Assembly: GCA_963730995.1 (NCBI GenBank)
Contig: CAVSUB010000013.1
Coordinates: 434,001 to 498,000 of the forward strand
Direction of reading: 5' to 3'
Origin: CAVSUB01 sp963730995
GTDB lineage: Bacteria > Acidobacteriota > Vicinamibacteria > Vicinamibacterales > 2-12-FULL-66-21
Length of the DNA: 64,000 nucleotides
Shown here: one piece after another, positions 9,973 through 18,132 of the stretch
Layout of the letters: the number at the start of each line of letters is the position of its first letter
Position numbering within the stretch: position 1 is the stretch's first letter
Notes under the pieces: model-generated
The model's input: the letters and a program-made list of their open reading frames with translations, nothing else
What the model was told of the DNA's origin: nothing
Database searches by the model: none
Position numbers and translations under genes: made by a program

Positions 9973-11049
9973 AGGCTGCGCGACCGAACCGCTGAGAAAC
10001 CCGCCGCTCGAAACCGCGTCGAATCGCGAGCAGCTCCCCCAGAATGGAGATCGCCACTTCTTCTGGCGTTTCAGCGCCCAGCGAGAGTCCCACCGGGCTT
10101 CGCACGCGGGCGGCCCTCGATCGGGTCCGGCACGTACCCCTGTTCTGCCAGGCCTGCCAGCAGCTTGTCGTACCGTGACCGGGGCCCGAGCACGCCGATG
10201 TAGGCCGCATTCGATTCGAGGCTGAAGCGAAGACTCTCCTGATCACGCTCGACGTGGTGGTTCATGATCAGCGCGAAGCTGCCTGGGCCGAGCGCCACGC
10301 GCTCGGCGAACTGGCTGAAATGCGCGCACACCAGCGTCGCGCTGCCGAACCGCTCCTTCGTCAGGAACGCTTCGCGCACATCGACGACGGTGACAGCGAA
10401 CCCGAGCGTCCAGGCCAGTTCGCGCGACCGGCGCCGCGTCGTGTCCGGCGCCGAAGATCACGAGATCGGGTGCCGGCGTCGTGATTTCGTAGAAGACGTC
10501 CGCGCTGCCCAGACGCTCGGGACCAGAGGCCGGATACGGCGCCCCAAGGCGCGCGCGGGCACTTGCGACCGCCCGCTGCTCGACGATCGGATCGGTCAAC
10601 CCTCCGACGATGCCGCCCGTGCCGCGAACGATCACTCTGCCCGACACGCCGGAGAGCGGCGTGACGAGCACGGCGGCCTCCCCGCGTTCGAGAATCGTCA
10701 ACCAGTCGTTCGTGATCGCATCGTCGTCGATCCGCTCGATGCGGATGTCGACCGCGCCGCTGCAGCCGATGCCCAGGCCCCAGACCGAATCGTCAGCCAG
10801 GTCGTAGCTCACGATGACCGGCTCGCCGGTCGCGATGACGCGCGCTGCCGCCTCGGCAACCGTCGGTTCTAGGCATCCGCCAGACAGCGCGCATTCGTAG
10901 GTGCCGTTCCGCCGGACGAACATCCGCGTGCCTTCGCGGCGGTACGCGCTCCCTTTGACCCGCACCACCGTGGCTATCGCCGCTGGCTCGCCAGCCGCGC
11001 GCGCCTGGCGGATCGCGTCGAGGAGCCGTTCTGTCTCGCGTCGATCCAT
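9933..11049 (-). CDS. xdhC: XdhC/CoxI-family molybdenum cofactor accessory protein (frameshifted)
   Basis: Second XdhC-type protein of the window, expected to bind or sulfurate molybdenum cofactor before insertion. The N-terminal CoxI domain is RETERLLDAIRQARAAG.. GSAYRREGTRMFV and ALSGGCLEPTVAEAA. The Rossmann half is PDLVIFGAGHDAAPVA, GSFALIMNHHVERDQESL, AYIGVLGPRSRYDKLL and SPVGLSLGAETPEEVAISI. The start is ATG 11049. Frame changes lie near 10400 and 10110. The end is uncertain: the last conserved block ends near 10010 and the reading then overlaps the 3' end of convergent mocA. There is no YHS domain, unlike the copy in the cox operon. Confidence 0.78.
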
Positions 11050-11280
11050 CGAATTTACGATGGCACAACCCGGACGTGCCGGCAACCGCCTCTCTGCATC
11101 AAGGGTAGCGATTTGCCCGCGGCAGTCAATGGGACTGACCGACGGCAATGCGGTACATCTCGAACGATTTGGCGTGTAGAGGTCGCGGAAGGTGCGATTT
11201 GAGCCGCCGGTCACTCCGTAAACCGAGTGGAACCGAGCGGTCTGCCAGAGTGAGCGCGCAGATTTCGTAGGAAAAAGTGC

Positions 11281-11323
11281 TCGGGGCGAGTGGATTCGAA
11301 CCACCGACCCCTCGGTCCCGAAC
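11281..11323 (-). repeat. 43-bp duplicate of the tRNA-Pro 3' half (att-like scar)
   Basis: This 43-bp segment is identical to 17093-17135, the part of tRNA-Pro from the anticodon loop to the discriminator base. It has no 5' half, so it is not a tRNA gene. A duplicated tRNA 3' half is the classic footprint of tyrosine-recombinase integration; here it marks the left boundary of the 11.3-17.1 kb island. Confidence 0.85.
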
Positions 11324-11393
11324 AGATGCGCAATTCGCGGGATTACTCGAGAAACCGCCCACGCCCGCCAGAGCATAAGACCAGCATAAGACC
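11324..11393 (+). repeat. 70-bp imperfect direct repeat, island left end
   Basis: It starts immediately after the tRNA fragment and is repeated with few differences at 16857-16925. It ends in two perfect tandem copies of agcataagacc (11372-11382, 11383-11393). The position beside an att core and the short tandem motif suggest recombinase arm-binding sites; this is inference. Confidence 0.6.
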
Positions 11394-11394
11394 C

Positions 11395-11935
11395 AGCGAC
11401 TCCCTATCGCCTGCCATGGCCCGCCATAACCGCCTCGATTCGGTGCTGAACGTCACCAGCGCCTTCAACGGGTGCAGTCCGACGACCGGAACGCCGTGGG
11501 CGCGTGCCGCCAGCCCCAGCGCGGTGTCTCGCGTCGCCATGATGAGATCGCCGCGCAACATCTCCTGCCAAAGCAGTGGCGAGATGCAGGCATCCAGGGT
11601 TCCCAGTTCGGTGGGCATCGGCTGCGCCGCGCGCTCGAGCACGACCTCGTCGAGTTCGACTAGTCCAGGGACGCGACCAGCCGGAGGAGCGACTCCTTCC
11701 TCGTAAACAGGGACACGAGGAGTGCTCGACCGCGTGCTCCGGATGGGAGCTGCACACCCCAGACATCGCCGAGAAGCGTATCCATGGTCGGCCGCAACAT
11801 CAACAGCCGCAATAGGACTGACTTTTTGGTAGGCACAGGTACTACGTCGCCGTCCGCCCCGGTCTCTTGGAGTCGGCAGCGGCTGCAACCCTGAATCCGA
11901 TTTGACCAGAGCTTGGTGCGCGATTTGGGCATCAT
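11395..11935 (-). pseudogene. Decayed VapC-like PIN-domain ribonuclease toxin
   Basis: Pieces of a PIN-domain protein are scattered over frames. An N-terminal KKSVLLRLLMLRP (compare the usual DSSVLLRLL) is followed by VELDEVVLERAAQPMPTELGTLDA, then HLATAL in another frame, then DLIMATRDTALGLAARAHGVPVVG. PIN toxins of toxin-antitoxin systems have exactly this C-terminal layout, with acidic metal ligands in LDAIHLATA and MATRD. At least two frame changes (near 11660 and 11590) break it, the middle section is poorly conserved and no antitoxin gene is seen, so it is probably non-functional. It lies downstream of the kinase, inside the tRNA-bounded island. Confidence 0.6.
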
Positions 11936-14889
11936 GGCTTCGCGGGCGCGATGCGTTGCAACTCATCGAAGAAGTTGAGGACGAACGTCAGGTGGGTCGG
12001 CGCGGCCTTCTCGCTTTCGGAAGGTGGCGCTATAGCCATCCGTACTCCATCAGGGTGCAGAGCGTATAAGCGGGTCCCCAGCATTTCACGCAGTCTTGGG
12101 GCGCGCTCCGCCCAGAGGCGCGGTTTGTCGACGCGGAACGAACCGTTCAGCACGCGGTAGCGGGCGACCATGAGGACGTACATGTAATCGATCGCGGGAG
12201 CGGTGAACACCAGCTCGGGCCGCGCGTGTGACCACGACGCAGCTACGCCGCCAACGCTTGACACCGTCACCCGAGCGCCGGGTCCGGGAAATGGCCGTAC
12301 GTAGACCTGGTCCTTCCCGGATTCATTTGAGGAATACGCGAGCCATCTTCCGTCGGGCGAAAAGGTCGGTGCTTGCTCCCTCGCGGCGCTGTTCACAAAT
12401 GCAGTCGGTTGCCCTGGCTTCCAGCCGCCGCTTTCATCACCCGTGATCGGCAGGGTCATCACGTCGATGCCACTCAGGGGCATGGTCGCGACGTAAGCAA
12501 GCACTTTTCCGCCGGGCTGCCACGATCCGGGTCTAAGCATCGCTTTGCCCCGGATCAGCACCTGCGCACCGCCTGTGCCGTCCGCGCGCCTCCAAGAAAG
12601 AGTGTCGCCGGATGGATCCGTGGCCGACCTGAATGTCCGGTAAACAATGCGTTCGCCATCCGGGGTCCACACTGGAAATTCTTCGTTGGTACTCTCGGAG
12701 GTTACGCGGGTCAGTGTGTCTCGCGTCCAGTCGTAGACCCAGATATCGCTGTGCCCCTCGTTCCTGATGTCGATGGCAATTCGCCGTCCGTCTGGAGAGA
12801 ATTCAGGGTTCCTCCAGTTGGCCGGGACGTCGCGAAGCGTGGCGAGCGACCCGGTACGGTCCAACCACGCCATCGGCCGTGCGTCGAAGGTGTTCCGGCC
12901 CGTTATGTAGGCCAACGTGCCGATTTGCGACACGGCCAACTGTGCACTACCCCTCGGCGCATTCGATTGGACGACAGCAGTCGTACGCCCCGGGGCGCCG
13001 GTCACCTCCAGGCGCTGGCGATCGAACGGCATCGCGAACAGCGAGTCATCCTGCATATACACGATGTGGCCACTGGCCACATAGCGTCCGAAGTAGCCAC
13101 CGTGCTGGACGATGATGCGCTTGCCGGATGGCAGAGGCTGGACGACCAGCTTTGCCTCATCCCCGATATTTACCTCCGTGCTCGCGGTATAGAGCACCGC
13201 CGAACCGCCAGGCAGTATCTGCGGGAAGCGATGCGTGATCTCACCCTCCTCGAGTGTCGTGACCGGTTGCGTCGGTCCTCCGACCGACGACACGCGCATG
13301 AGGCCCGACCGGTTGGTTGGTGCGAATACAATAGTGCCGTCCTCGGCCCACCAGCCTCCACGATTGTCCGCGGCGTCCGCGAGCGTCACCGCCGTACCGC
13401 CAGTCACGGGCACCTTCTTCAGCTTCGAGTCGGCGAAGAACGCCACCCACTGCGCATCGGGCGAGAAGAACGGGGTGCTCGCCCCCTCCGTCCCACTGAG
13501 GGGCGTGGCCGTGAGCTGGTCGAGGCGGCGGAGGTGCAATTGCGGGCCTCCTCCGTTCGTCCGCGCCACGAACGCCAGCAGGGTGCCATCCGCCGAAAGT
13601 ACGAACGGCGCGTCGGTCGTCGATACTGTGCCGTCCACGCCAAGTTCGACGTTCAGCCGCTGAAGGGCAAGTGAGGGCGTGCCCCTCCAGGGTCCCCAGC
13701 GTCCAAGCACCAGCACGCATCCGACGGCCAGGACCGCGGCGATGGTCCACGGCGCTACGCCGCGCCAGCGCGCGGCGCTTCGTCGATTGATGCCGGCTGC
13801 ATCCTCAACGGCGGGCGCAATTCCTTCCTGCGCGATCCCCTGCAGCTGCAGCCGAACGTCATGCATGTTCGTCCAGCGGTCGTGGCGATCCTTTTCCAGA
13901 CACGTCCGAATGACGCGGTCCAAAGCGAGTGGCGCCACGATTGCCGACGCGTGGGGCGCCGAAAGGATCGCTGAGATCAGGGTCGCCTGAGTCTTGCCGT
14001 CGAACGCCTTGCGGCCCGTCACCATCTCGTACAGCACCGCGCCGAATGCAAAGATATCGGCGCGTGCGTCCACGTCTTTGGCTTCCAGTTGTTCGGGCGC
14101 CATGTACTGCAGCGTGCCCAGAATCACCCCCGAACCTGTGTTGTTGAGCGGGACTCCGGGCGCCATCGGCAGCGGGCCGCCCCCGACCTGGGCTCGAAGA
14201 CGCGCCAGCCCGAAATCGAGCAGCTTGACGCCACTCGCCGTCAGCATGACGTTGCCGGGCTTCAAATCGCGGTGGACGATGCCGCTCGAGTGAGCGGCGA
14301 CGAGCGCTTCGGCGATTTCGATGGCGGTGCGGAGGGCCTCGCGGAGCGACAAGGCCTTGCGACTGAGCCGGACCGCCAGCGTCTCGCCCTCGAGGTACTC
14401 CATGACCAGGAAGTCGACGCCGTCCTGGTGCCCTACGTCGTGCAAGGCACAGATACGCGGATGCGAGAGGCGTGCAATCGCCCGCGCCTCGTAGGTGAAG
14501 CGAGCACGGGCTCTCGGATCCGCGGCTGCGACAGGCGGCAGGACCTTGATGGCTACCGAGCGATCGAGCCGCGTATCCCTTGCTTTGTAGACCTCGCCCA
14601 TGCCGCCTGCGCCGACCAATCTCTCGATCGCAAACACGCCGAGCCGTGTCCCGGGAGCGATCGCGGGTGATGAGAACTCCGTCGGTTCAATGTGTGCCTG
14701 GTCCGGATGTCGGTGGCTCGAAAGAAAACCGGCAGCCTCGTTGTGAGCGGCCAGCAGCGATTCGACCTCGTCGCGCAACTGCGGATCGTCTCGGCACGCC
14801 TCCGCGAGAAACTCGCTCTGCTCGCACGCGGGTCGCTCCAGCGCGGCATCGAAGATGGCGAAGATCTGTTCGAGTCGGCCGCTGAGCAC
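11932..14889 (-). CDS. Membrane-anchored Ser/Thr protein kinase with C-terminal PD40/TolB-like repeats
   Basis: Intact 985-aa Hanks-type kinase. An N-terminal helical region precedes the kinase domain (about residues 80-340) with IERLVGAGGMGEVYKA, VAIK, HRDLKPGN, DFGLAR and GTLQYMAPEQ, so all catalytic residues are present. One TM segment (PWTIAAVLAVGCVLVLG) lies near residue 380. The remainder is a six-bladed beta-propeller of PD40/WD40-like repeats (SPDAQWVAFFAD, SPDGRRIAID, TPDGERIVYRT, SPDGRWLAYSS), presumably outside the membrane. The start is GTG 14889, 3 nt after the sigma factor stop, so the two are co-translated. The ECF-sigma plus PD40-kinase pair is a common acidobacterial arrangement. 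Ligand and substrates are unknown. Confidence 0.92.
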   Translation of the reverse strand: MLSGRLEQIFAIFDAALERPACEQSEFLAEACRDDPQLRDEVESLLAAHNEAAGFLSSHRHPDQAHIEPTEFSSPAIAPGTRLGVFAIERLVGAGGMGEVYKARDTRLDRSVAIKVLPPVAAADPRARARFTYEARAIARLSHPRICALHDVGHQDGVDFLVMEYLEGETLAVRLSRKALSLREALRTAIEIAEALVAAHSSGIVHRDLKPGNVMLTASGVKLLDFGLARLRAQVGGGPLPMAPGVPLNNTGSGVILGTLQYMAPEQLEAKDVDARADIFAFGAVLYEMVTGRKAFDGKTQATLISAILSAPHASAIVAPLALDRVIRTCLEKDRHDRWTNMHDVRLQLQGIAQEGIAPAVEDAAGINRRSAARWRGVAPWTIAAVLAVGCVLVLGRWGPWRGTPSLALQRLNVELGVDGTVSTTDAPFVLSADGTLLAFVARTNGGGPQLHLRRLDQLTATPLSGTEGASTPFFSPDAQWVAFFADSKLKKVPVTGGTAVTLADAADNRGGWWAEDGTIVFAPTNRSGLMRVSSVGGPTQPVTTLEEGEITHRFPQILPGGSAVLYTASTEVNIGDEAKLVVQPLPSGKRIIVQHGGYFGRYVASGHIVYMQDDSLFAMPFDRQRLEVTGAPGRTTAVVQSNAPRGSAQLAVSQIGTLAYITGRNTFDARPMAWLDRTGSLATLRDVPANWRNPEFSPDGRRIAIDIRNEGHSDIWVYDWTRDTLTRVTSESTNEEFPVWTPDGERIVYRTFRSATDPSGDTLSWRRADGTGGAQVLIRGKAMLRPGSWQPGGKVLAYVATMPLSGIDVMTLPITGDESGGWKPGQPTAFVNSAAREQAPTFSPDGRWLAYSSNESGKDQVYVRPFPGPGARVTVSSVGGVAASWSHARPELVFTAPAIDYMYVLMVARYRVLNGSFRVDKPRLWAERAPRLREMLGTRLYALHPDGVRMAIAPPSESEKAAPTHLTFVLNFFDELQRIAPAKP

Positions 14890-14892
14890 GGC

Positions 14893-15490
<598 letters not shown>

Positions 15491-15843
15491 GGCTCATGTC
15501 CTCGTGACGCGATTCTACCTGTCTGGACGCCACACGATCCACGGCGAGTGAGGCTCAGCTGAAATGCCGGTAAGGCTCAACTGATATGCCGGTGACCGCC
15601 GCTTGAGCTGATGCCCGCAAAGGTCTCGAGCGGTTGCTGACCATCCGATACGGACGAGGCGCAACGCTTTCAGGCGAGACGATCCGCGCGGGCTGCACGC
15701 CGCCCGGCGACGGCCACGACGTTGACTTCCATCGCTCCCGTTCACCTCGATGAGCCCGTTTTTCAGGCGCTTCCGCTTCTAGCCTGTGCGCGCGGCACCG
15801 ACGTCATGTAGATGCCCGGCTGCCCGGCGCTGAGGAGGCCAGC
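15491..15843. other. Gene-free stretch inside the island
   Basis: No credible coding region. It separates the sigma-kinase pair (minus) from the M48-like gene (plus) and so should hold both promoters. It contains two tandem 22-bp repeats at 15551-15594 and nothing else I can support. Confidence 0.6.
15551..15594 (+). repeat. Two tandem 22-bp repeats, possible insertion-sequence end
   Basis: Units 15551-15572 and 15573-15594 match at 19 of 22 positions; both read aggctca-ctga-atgccggt. Tandem repeats of this size occur at the ends of IS21-like elements, but no transposase is present, so the identity is a guess. Confidence 0.4.
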
Positions 15844-16617
15844 GTGTGCTCTCGTCGTGAGACCTCACGCGTTCCGTCAGGCGGGCGCGCCCAGTTTGCC
15901 TGGATGCTGTGGACATGCGGGCTCGCGTTGACCTTGATATGTCCCACGATCGTGGCTGCGCGGGGGCCCGCCGTTAAAGCGGAGCGGGCGCTGGCGTTCT
16001 TTGCCACTTTGCCGGCAGGCGACGTCGCGGCCGCGCTGGGATCTCGCCGACCGCCGCCGATCAGCTTGGATGACCGGAACAGGGCGATCGCGAATCTCCC
16101 CCGCGACGGGGCCCTTCGGCCGAGCGCTGACGAAAACGTGAAACTCGCGACGCTGACACAAATCCTCCTGTTCCACGAACGGACCGCCATCGTCGACGTC
16201 AAGATCATCGACGTCGTCCAGGCGTTCGTCGGTCTCCACGCGCGGTCGATAATCCTCATTTCCCGGCCGGCGCTGCGGCTCGTTTCCTCGGTGGAACTGC
16301 AGGCTCTCGTCGCGCACGAAATCGGCCACGAGTATTTCTGGGACGAGTACCAACGCGCGAGCGAACGACTTGACGCGCGGGTCTTGAGGGACGTGGAGTT
16401 GAAATGCGACGGGATCGCGGCGCTGACACTGGTCGAACTGGGACTCGATCCCCGAGTCGTCACGAGCGCCGCGCGCAAGCTGACGCGATTCAATGAGAAA
16501 CTGGGTGCGACCGCGAATCTCACTAGTTACCCTTCTCCGTTGGAACGTGAACGGTTCGTCCTGGCGGTGCTTGCGTTGCGCGCGCAGTCTGAATCCTATC
16601 GAAGACCCCGCGTCTGA
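15844..16617 (+). CDS. Secreted M48-like zinc metallopeptidase domain protein
   Basis: A 257-aa frame with a hydrophobic export signal (MLWTCGLALTLICPTIVAARG). The zinc site is ALVAHEIGHEYFWDEY (HExxH), and DVELKCDGIAALTLVELGL supplies the downstream acidic ligand region as in M48 peptidases (E..xDxxA). Between them SRPALRLVSSVELQ matches the strand that precedes the zinc helix in this family. The annotated GTG 15844 may be upstream of the true start: the signal peptide begins near residue 20. It is the only plus-strand gene of the island. Substrate unknown. Confidence 0.7.
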   Translation: MCSRRETSRVPSGGRAQFAWMLWTCGLALTLICPTIVAARGPAVKAERALAFFATLPAGDVAAALGSRRPPPISLDDRNRAIANLPRDGALRPSADENVKLATLTQILLFHERTAIVDVKIIDVVQAFVGLHARSIILISRPALRLVSSVELQALVAHEIGHEYFWDEYQRASERLDARVLRDVELKCDGIAALTLVELGLDPRVVTSAARKLTRFNEKLGATANLTSYPSPLERERFVLAVLALRAQSESYRRPRV

Positions 16618-16856
16618 GGAGCCAGGATTCTGTCGACCTGTCTGCTCGCTGTCGCTTATCGAACGACCGTGGCGGCGACCGGTCAGGTCGAATCGATACG
16701 CGCGTCAGACTCTCGCGAGTGCCTTGACGAAGGTTTCGCTGAGGAAAATCGCGCGCATCCATCCGGTCCGAACCGGACGCTACTAAGCTGATCCACGCGC
16801 GACATTCGGCAGATCCGCTTTGCGGACACAGTGCACTTGGTTCCTCACTCCCAAAC

Positions 16857-16925
16857 GGATGCGCAATTCGCGGATTACTCGAGAAATCGCCAACGCTCGC
16901 CAGAGCATAAGGCCAGCATAAGACT
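16857..16925 (+). repeat. Imperfect direct repeat, island right end
   Basis: Near-copy of 11324-11393 in the same orientation, again ending in two tandem 11-mers (agcataaggcc, agcataagact at 16904-16925). It lies 165 bp from the intact tRNA-Pro. Together the two copies flank the island just inside its att-like ends. Confidence 0.6.
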
Positions 16926-17089
16926 TAGCGGCATGCGGGCTGAAGCCTCGCTGAAGTACGCAGCGATCCGCGAGATTTCTTAGATTTTGTGGAGAAGAGG
17001 TCGCGGTGAGCCCAGTTTGGCCAATCGGGTCGCTCGGGAGGAACCGAGCGCTCGTCCAGTCTGAATTCGATGGAATTTTTTAGGAAAAA

Positions 17090-17166
17090 TGGTCGGGGCG
17101 AGTGGATTCGAACCACCGACCCCTCGGTCCCGAACCGAGTGCTCTACCAGGCTGAGCCACGCCCCG
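17090..17166 (-). tRNA. tRNA-Pro (anticodon CGG), CCA encoded
   Basis: The minus strand reads acceptor CGGGGCG, D-arm GCTCAGCCTGGTAGAGC, anticodon arm CTCGG-TTCGGGA-CCGAG, T-loop TTCGAAT, acceptor CGCCCCG, discriminator A and an encoded CCA (17090-17092). Loop positions 34-36 are CGG, decoding CCG proline. The 3' half is duplicated at 11281-11323, so this tRNA is an integration target. surE ends 14 bp upstream on the same strand. Confidence 0.95.
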
Positions 17167-17180
17167 ACAAGCGTGAATGA

Positions 17181-17975
17181 CTATTCTACCTCAACGCGCG
17201 GATCCAGCAACAACTGCTCTCCCCGCTCCGAAAGCTGCTGACCGAGCAGCGTTTCCACCAGCCCGATGGCCGAGTACGCGGTCAGGTCCACCTGTAGCGG
17301 CGTCACCGACACGAAACCGTCCTTGACCGCCTGGTAGTCCGAGCGGTCGTGCGGCTCCCACTCGTTCTCCCCTTCCTCGATCCAGTAGTACGGCCGGCCG
17401 CGCGGGTCCTGGCGAGGATCGACGACGGTGACGTGGTTGCGCTTGGCCTGGAAGGTGACGCGGAGGCCCTTCGGTTGCCCCGGCGGTACGTTCAGGTTGA
17501 GAAACGTTCGCGCCGGGAGCCCTCCGCGCAACGCCGCCTCGACGACTGTCGCTGCCGCGGCCGCCGCCGGTCCGAAATCGTAGGTGCCTGTGGAGCGTTC
17601 GAGCGACACCGCGACGCTTGGAATCCCCAGCAGGGCCCCTTCCATCGCTCCAGCGACGGTGCCCGAATACGTCACATCGTCGCCGATGTTGTAGCCCTTG
17701 TTGATGCCCGAGACGATGAAGTCGATGCGCCCGTCGAAGAGTTGCGTGAGCGCGATGTTCACGCAGTCTGTGGGTGTGCCGTCGACCTCGAAGATCCCTT
17801 CCGAGATCTGCTCCATCCTGAGCGGCCGCCGCAACGTCAGGGCATGGCCGATGGCGCTGGCCTCCACGTTCGGCGCGACGACGGTCACCTCACCCAGTCG
17901 CCGCAGCCCACCCGCAAGCACGTGGATGCCCTCGGAGCGAACGCCATCGTCGTTGGTGACCAGAATGCGCGGCAT
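17181..17975 (-). CDS. surE: 5'-nucleotidase SurE
   Basis: Survival protein SurE, a metal-dependent nucleoside 5'-monophosphate phosphatase. It starts MPRILVTNDDGVRSEGIHVL (the DD pair binds metal) and continues with NVEASAIGHALTLRRPL, GTPTDCVNIAL, FIVSGINKGYN..VTYSGTVAGAMEG and the C-terminal DYQAVKDGFVSVTPL. At 264 aa it is the normal length. ATG 17975 was chosen because the family begins with this peptide; a longer frame upstream is not conserved. A TATACT lies 10 nt before the ATG. Confidence 0.95.
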   Translation of the reverse strand: MPRILVTNDDGVRSEGIHVLAGGLRRLGEVTVVAPNVEASAIGHALTLRRPLRMEQISEGIFEVDGTPTDCVNIALTQLFDGRIDFIVSGINKGYNIGDDVTYSGTVAGAMEGALLGIPSVAVSLERSTGTYDFGPAAAAAATVVEAALRGGLPARTFLNLNVPPGQPKGLRVTFQAKRNHVTVVDPRQDPRGRPYYWIEEGENEWEPHDRSDYQAVKDGFVSVTPLQVDLTAYSAIGLVETLLGQQLSERGEQLLLDPRVEVE

Positions 17976-17985
17976 GGGGTCTGTC

Positions 17986-17991
17986 AGTATA
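17986..17991 (-). promoter_or_regulatory. -10 element of surE
   Basis: TATACT ends 10 nt before the surE ATG, predicting a 5' leader of only 3-4 nt. A good -35 is not evident. Confidence 0.4.
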
Positions 17992-18132
17992 TCAAGGCGG
18001 ACGCCGAAGCTCTGGTGTGCCGCGTTCGTCTCGACCCCAAGGTCTGAAGGTCGAAGGTGCAGAATGGAGGTCTGGCGCAAAGCCGGCGTACCCGTGGCGC
18101 AGTCCCGAGAGCGGCGGAAACCGCAGCAGCAG

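Noticed and set aside
11281..11340. Second tRNA gene at 11.3 kb
   Set aside because: Only the 3' half (43 bp) is present; after the anticodon loop the sequence diverges from any tRNA 5' half.
11126..11376. Reading frames over the tRNA fragment giving peptides such as VVRIHSPR or GGSNPL
   Set aside because: They are translations of tRNA sequence on either strand, a known artefact, not genes.
15515..15745. 76-codon minus-strand frame as a transposase remnant
   Set aside because: No transposase motif; composition is like random high-GC sequence. Only the 22-bp repeat pair is reported.
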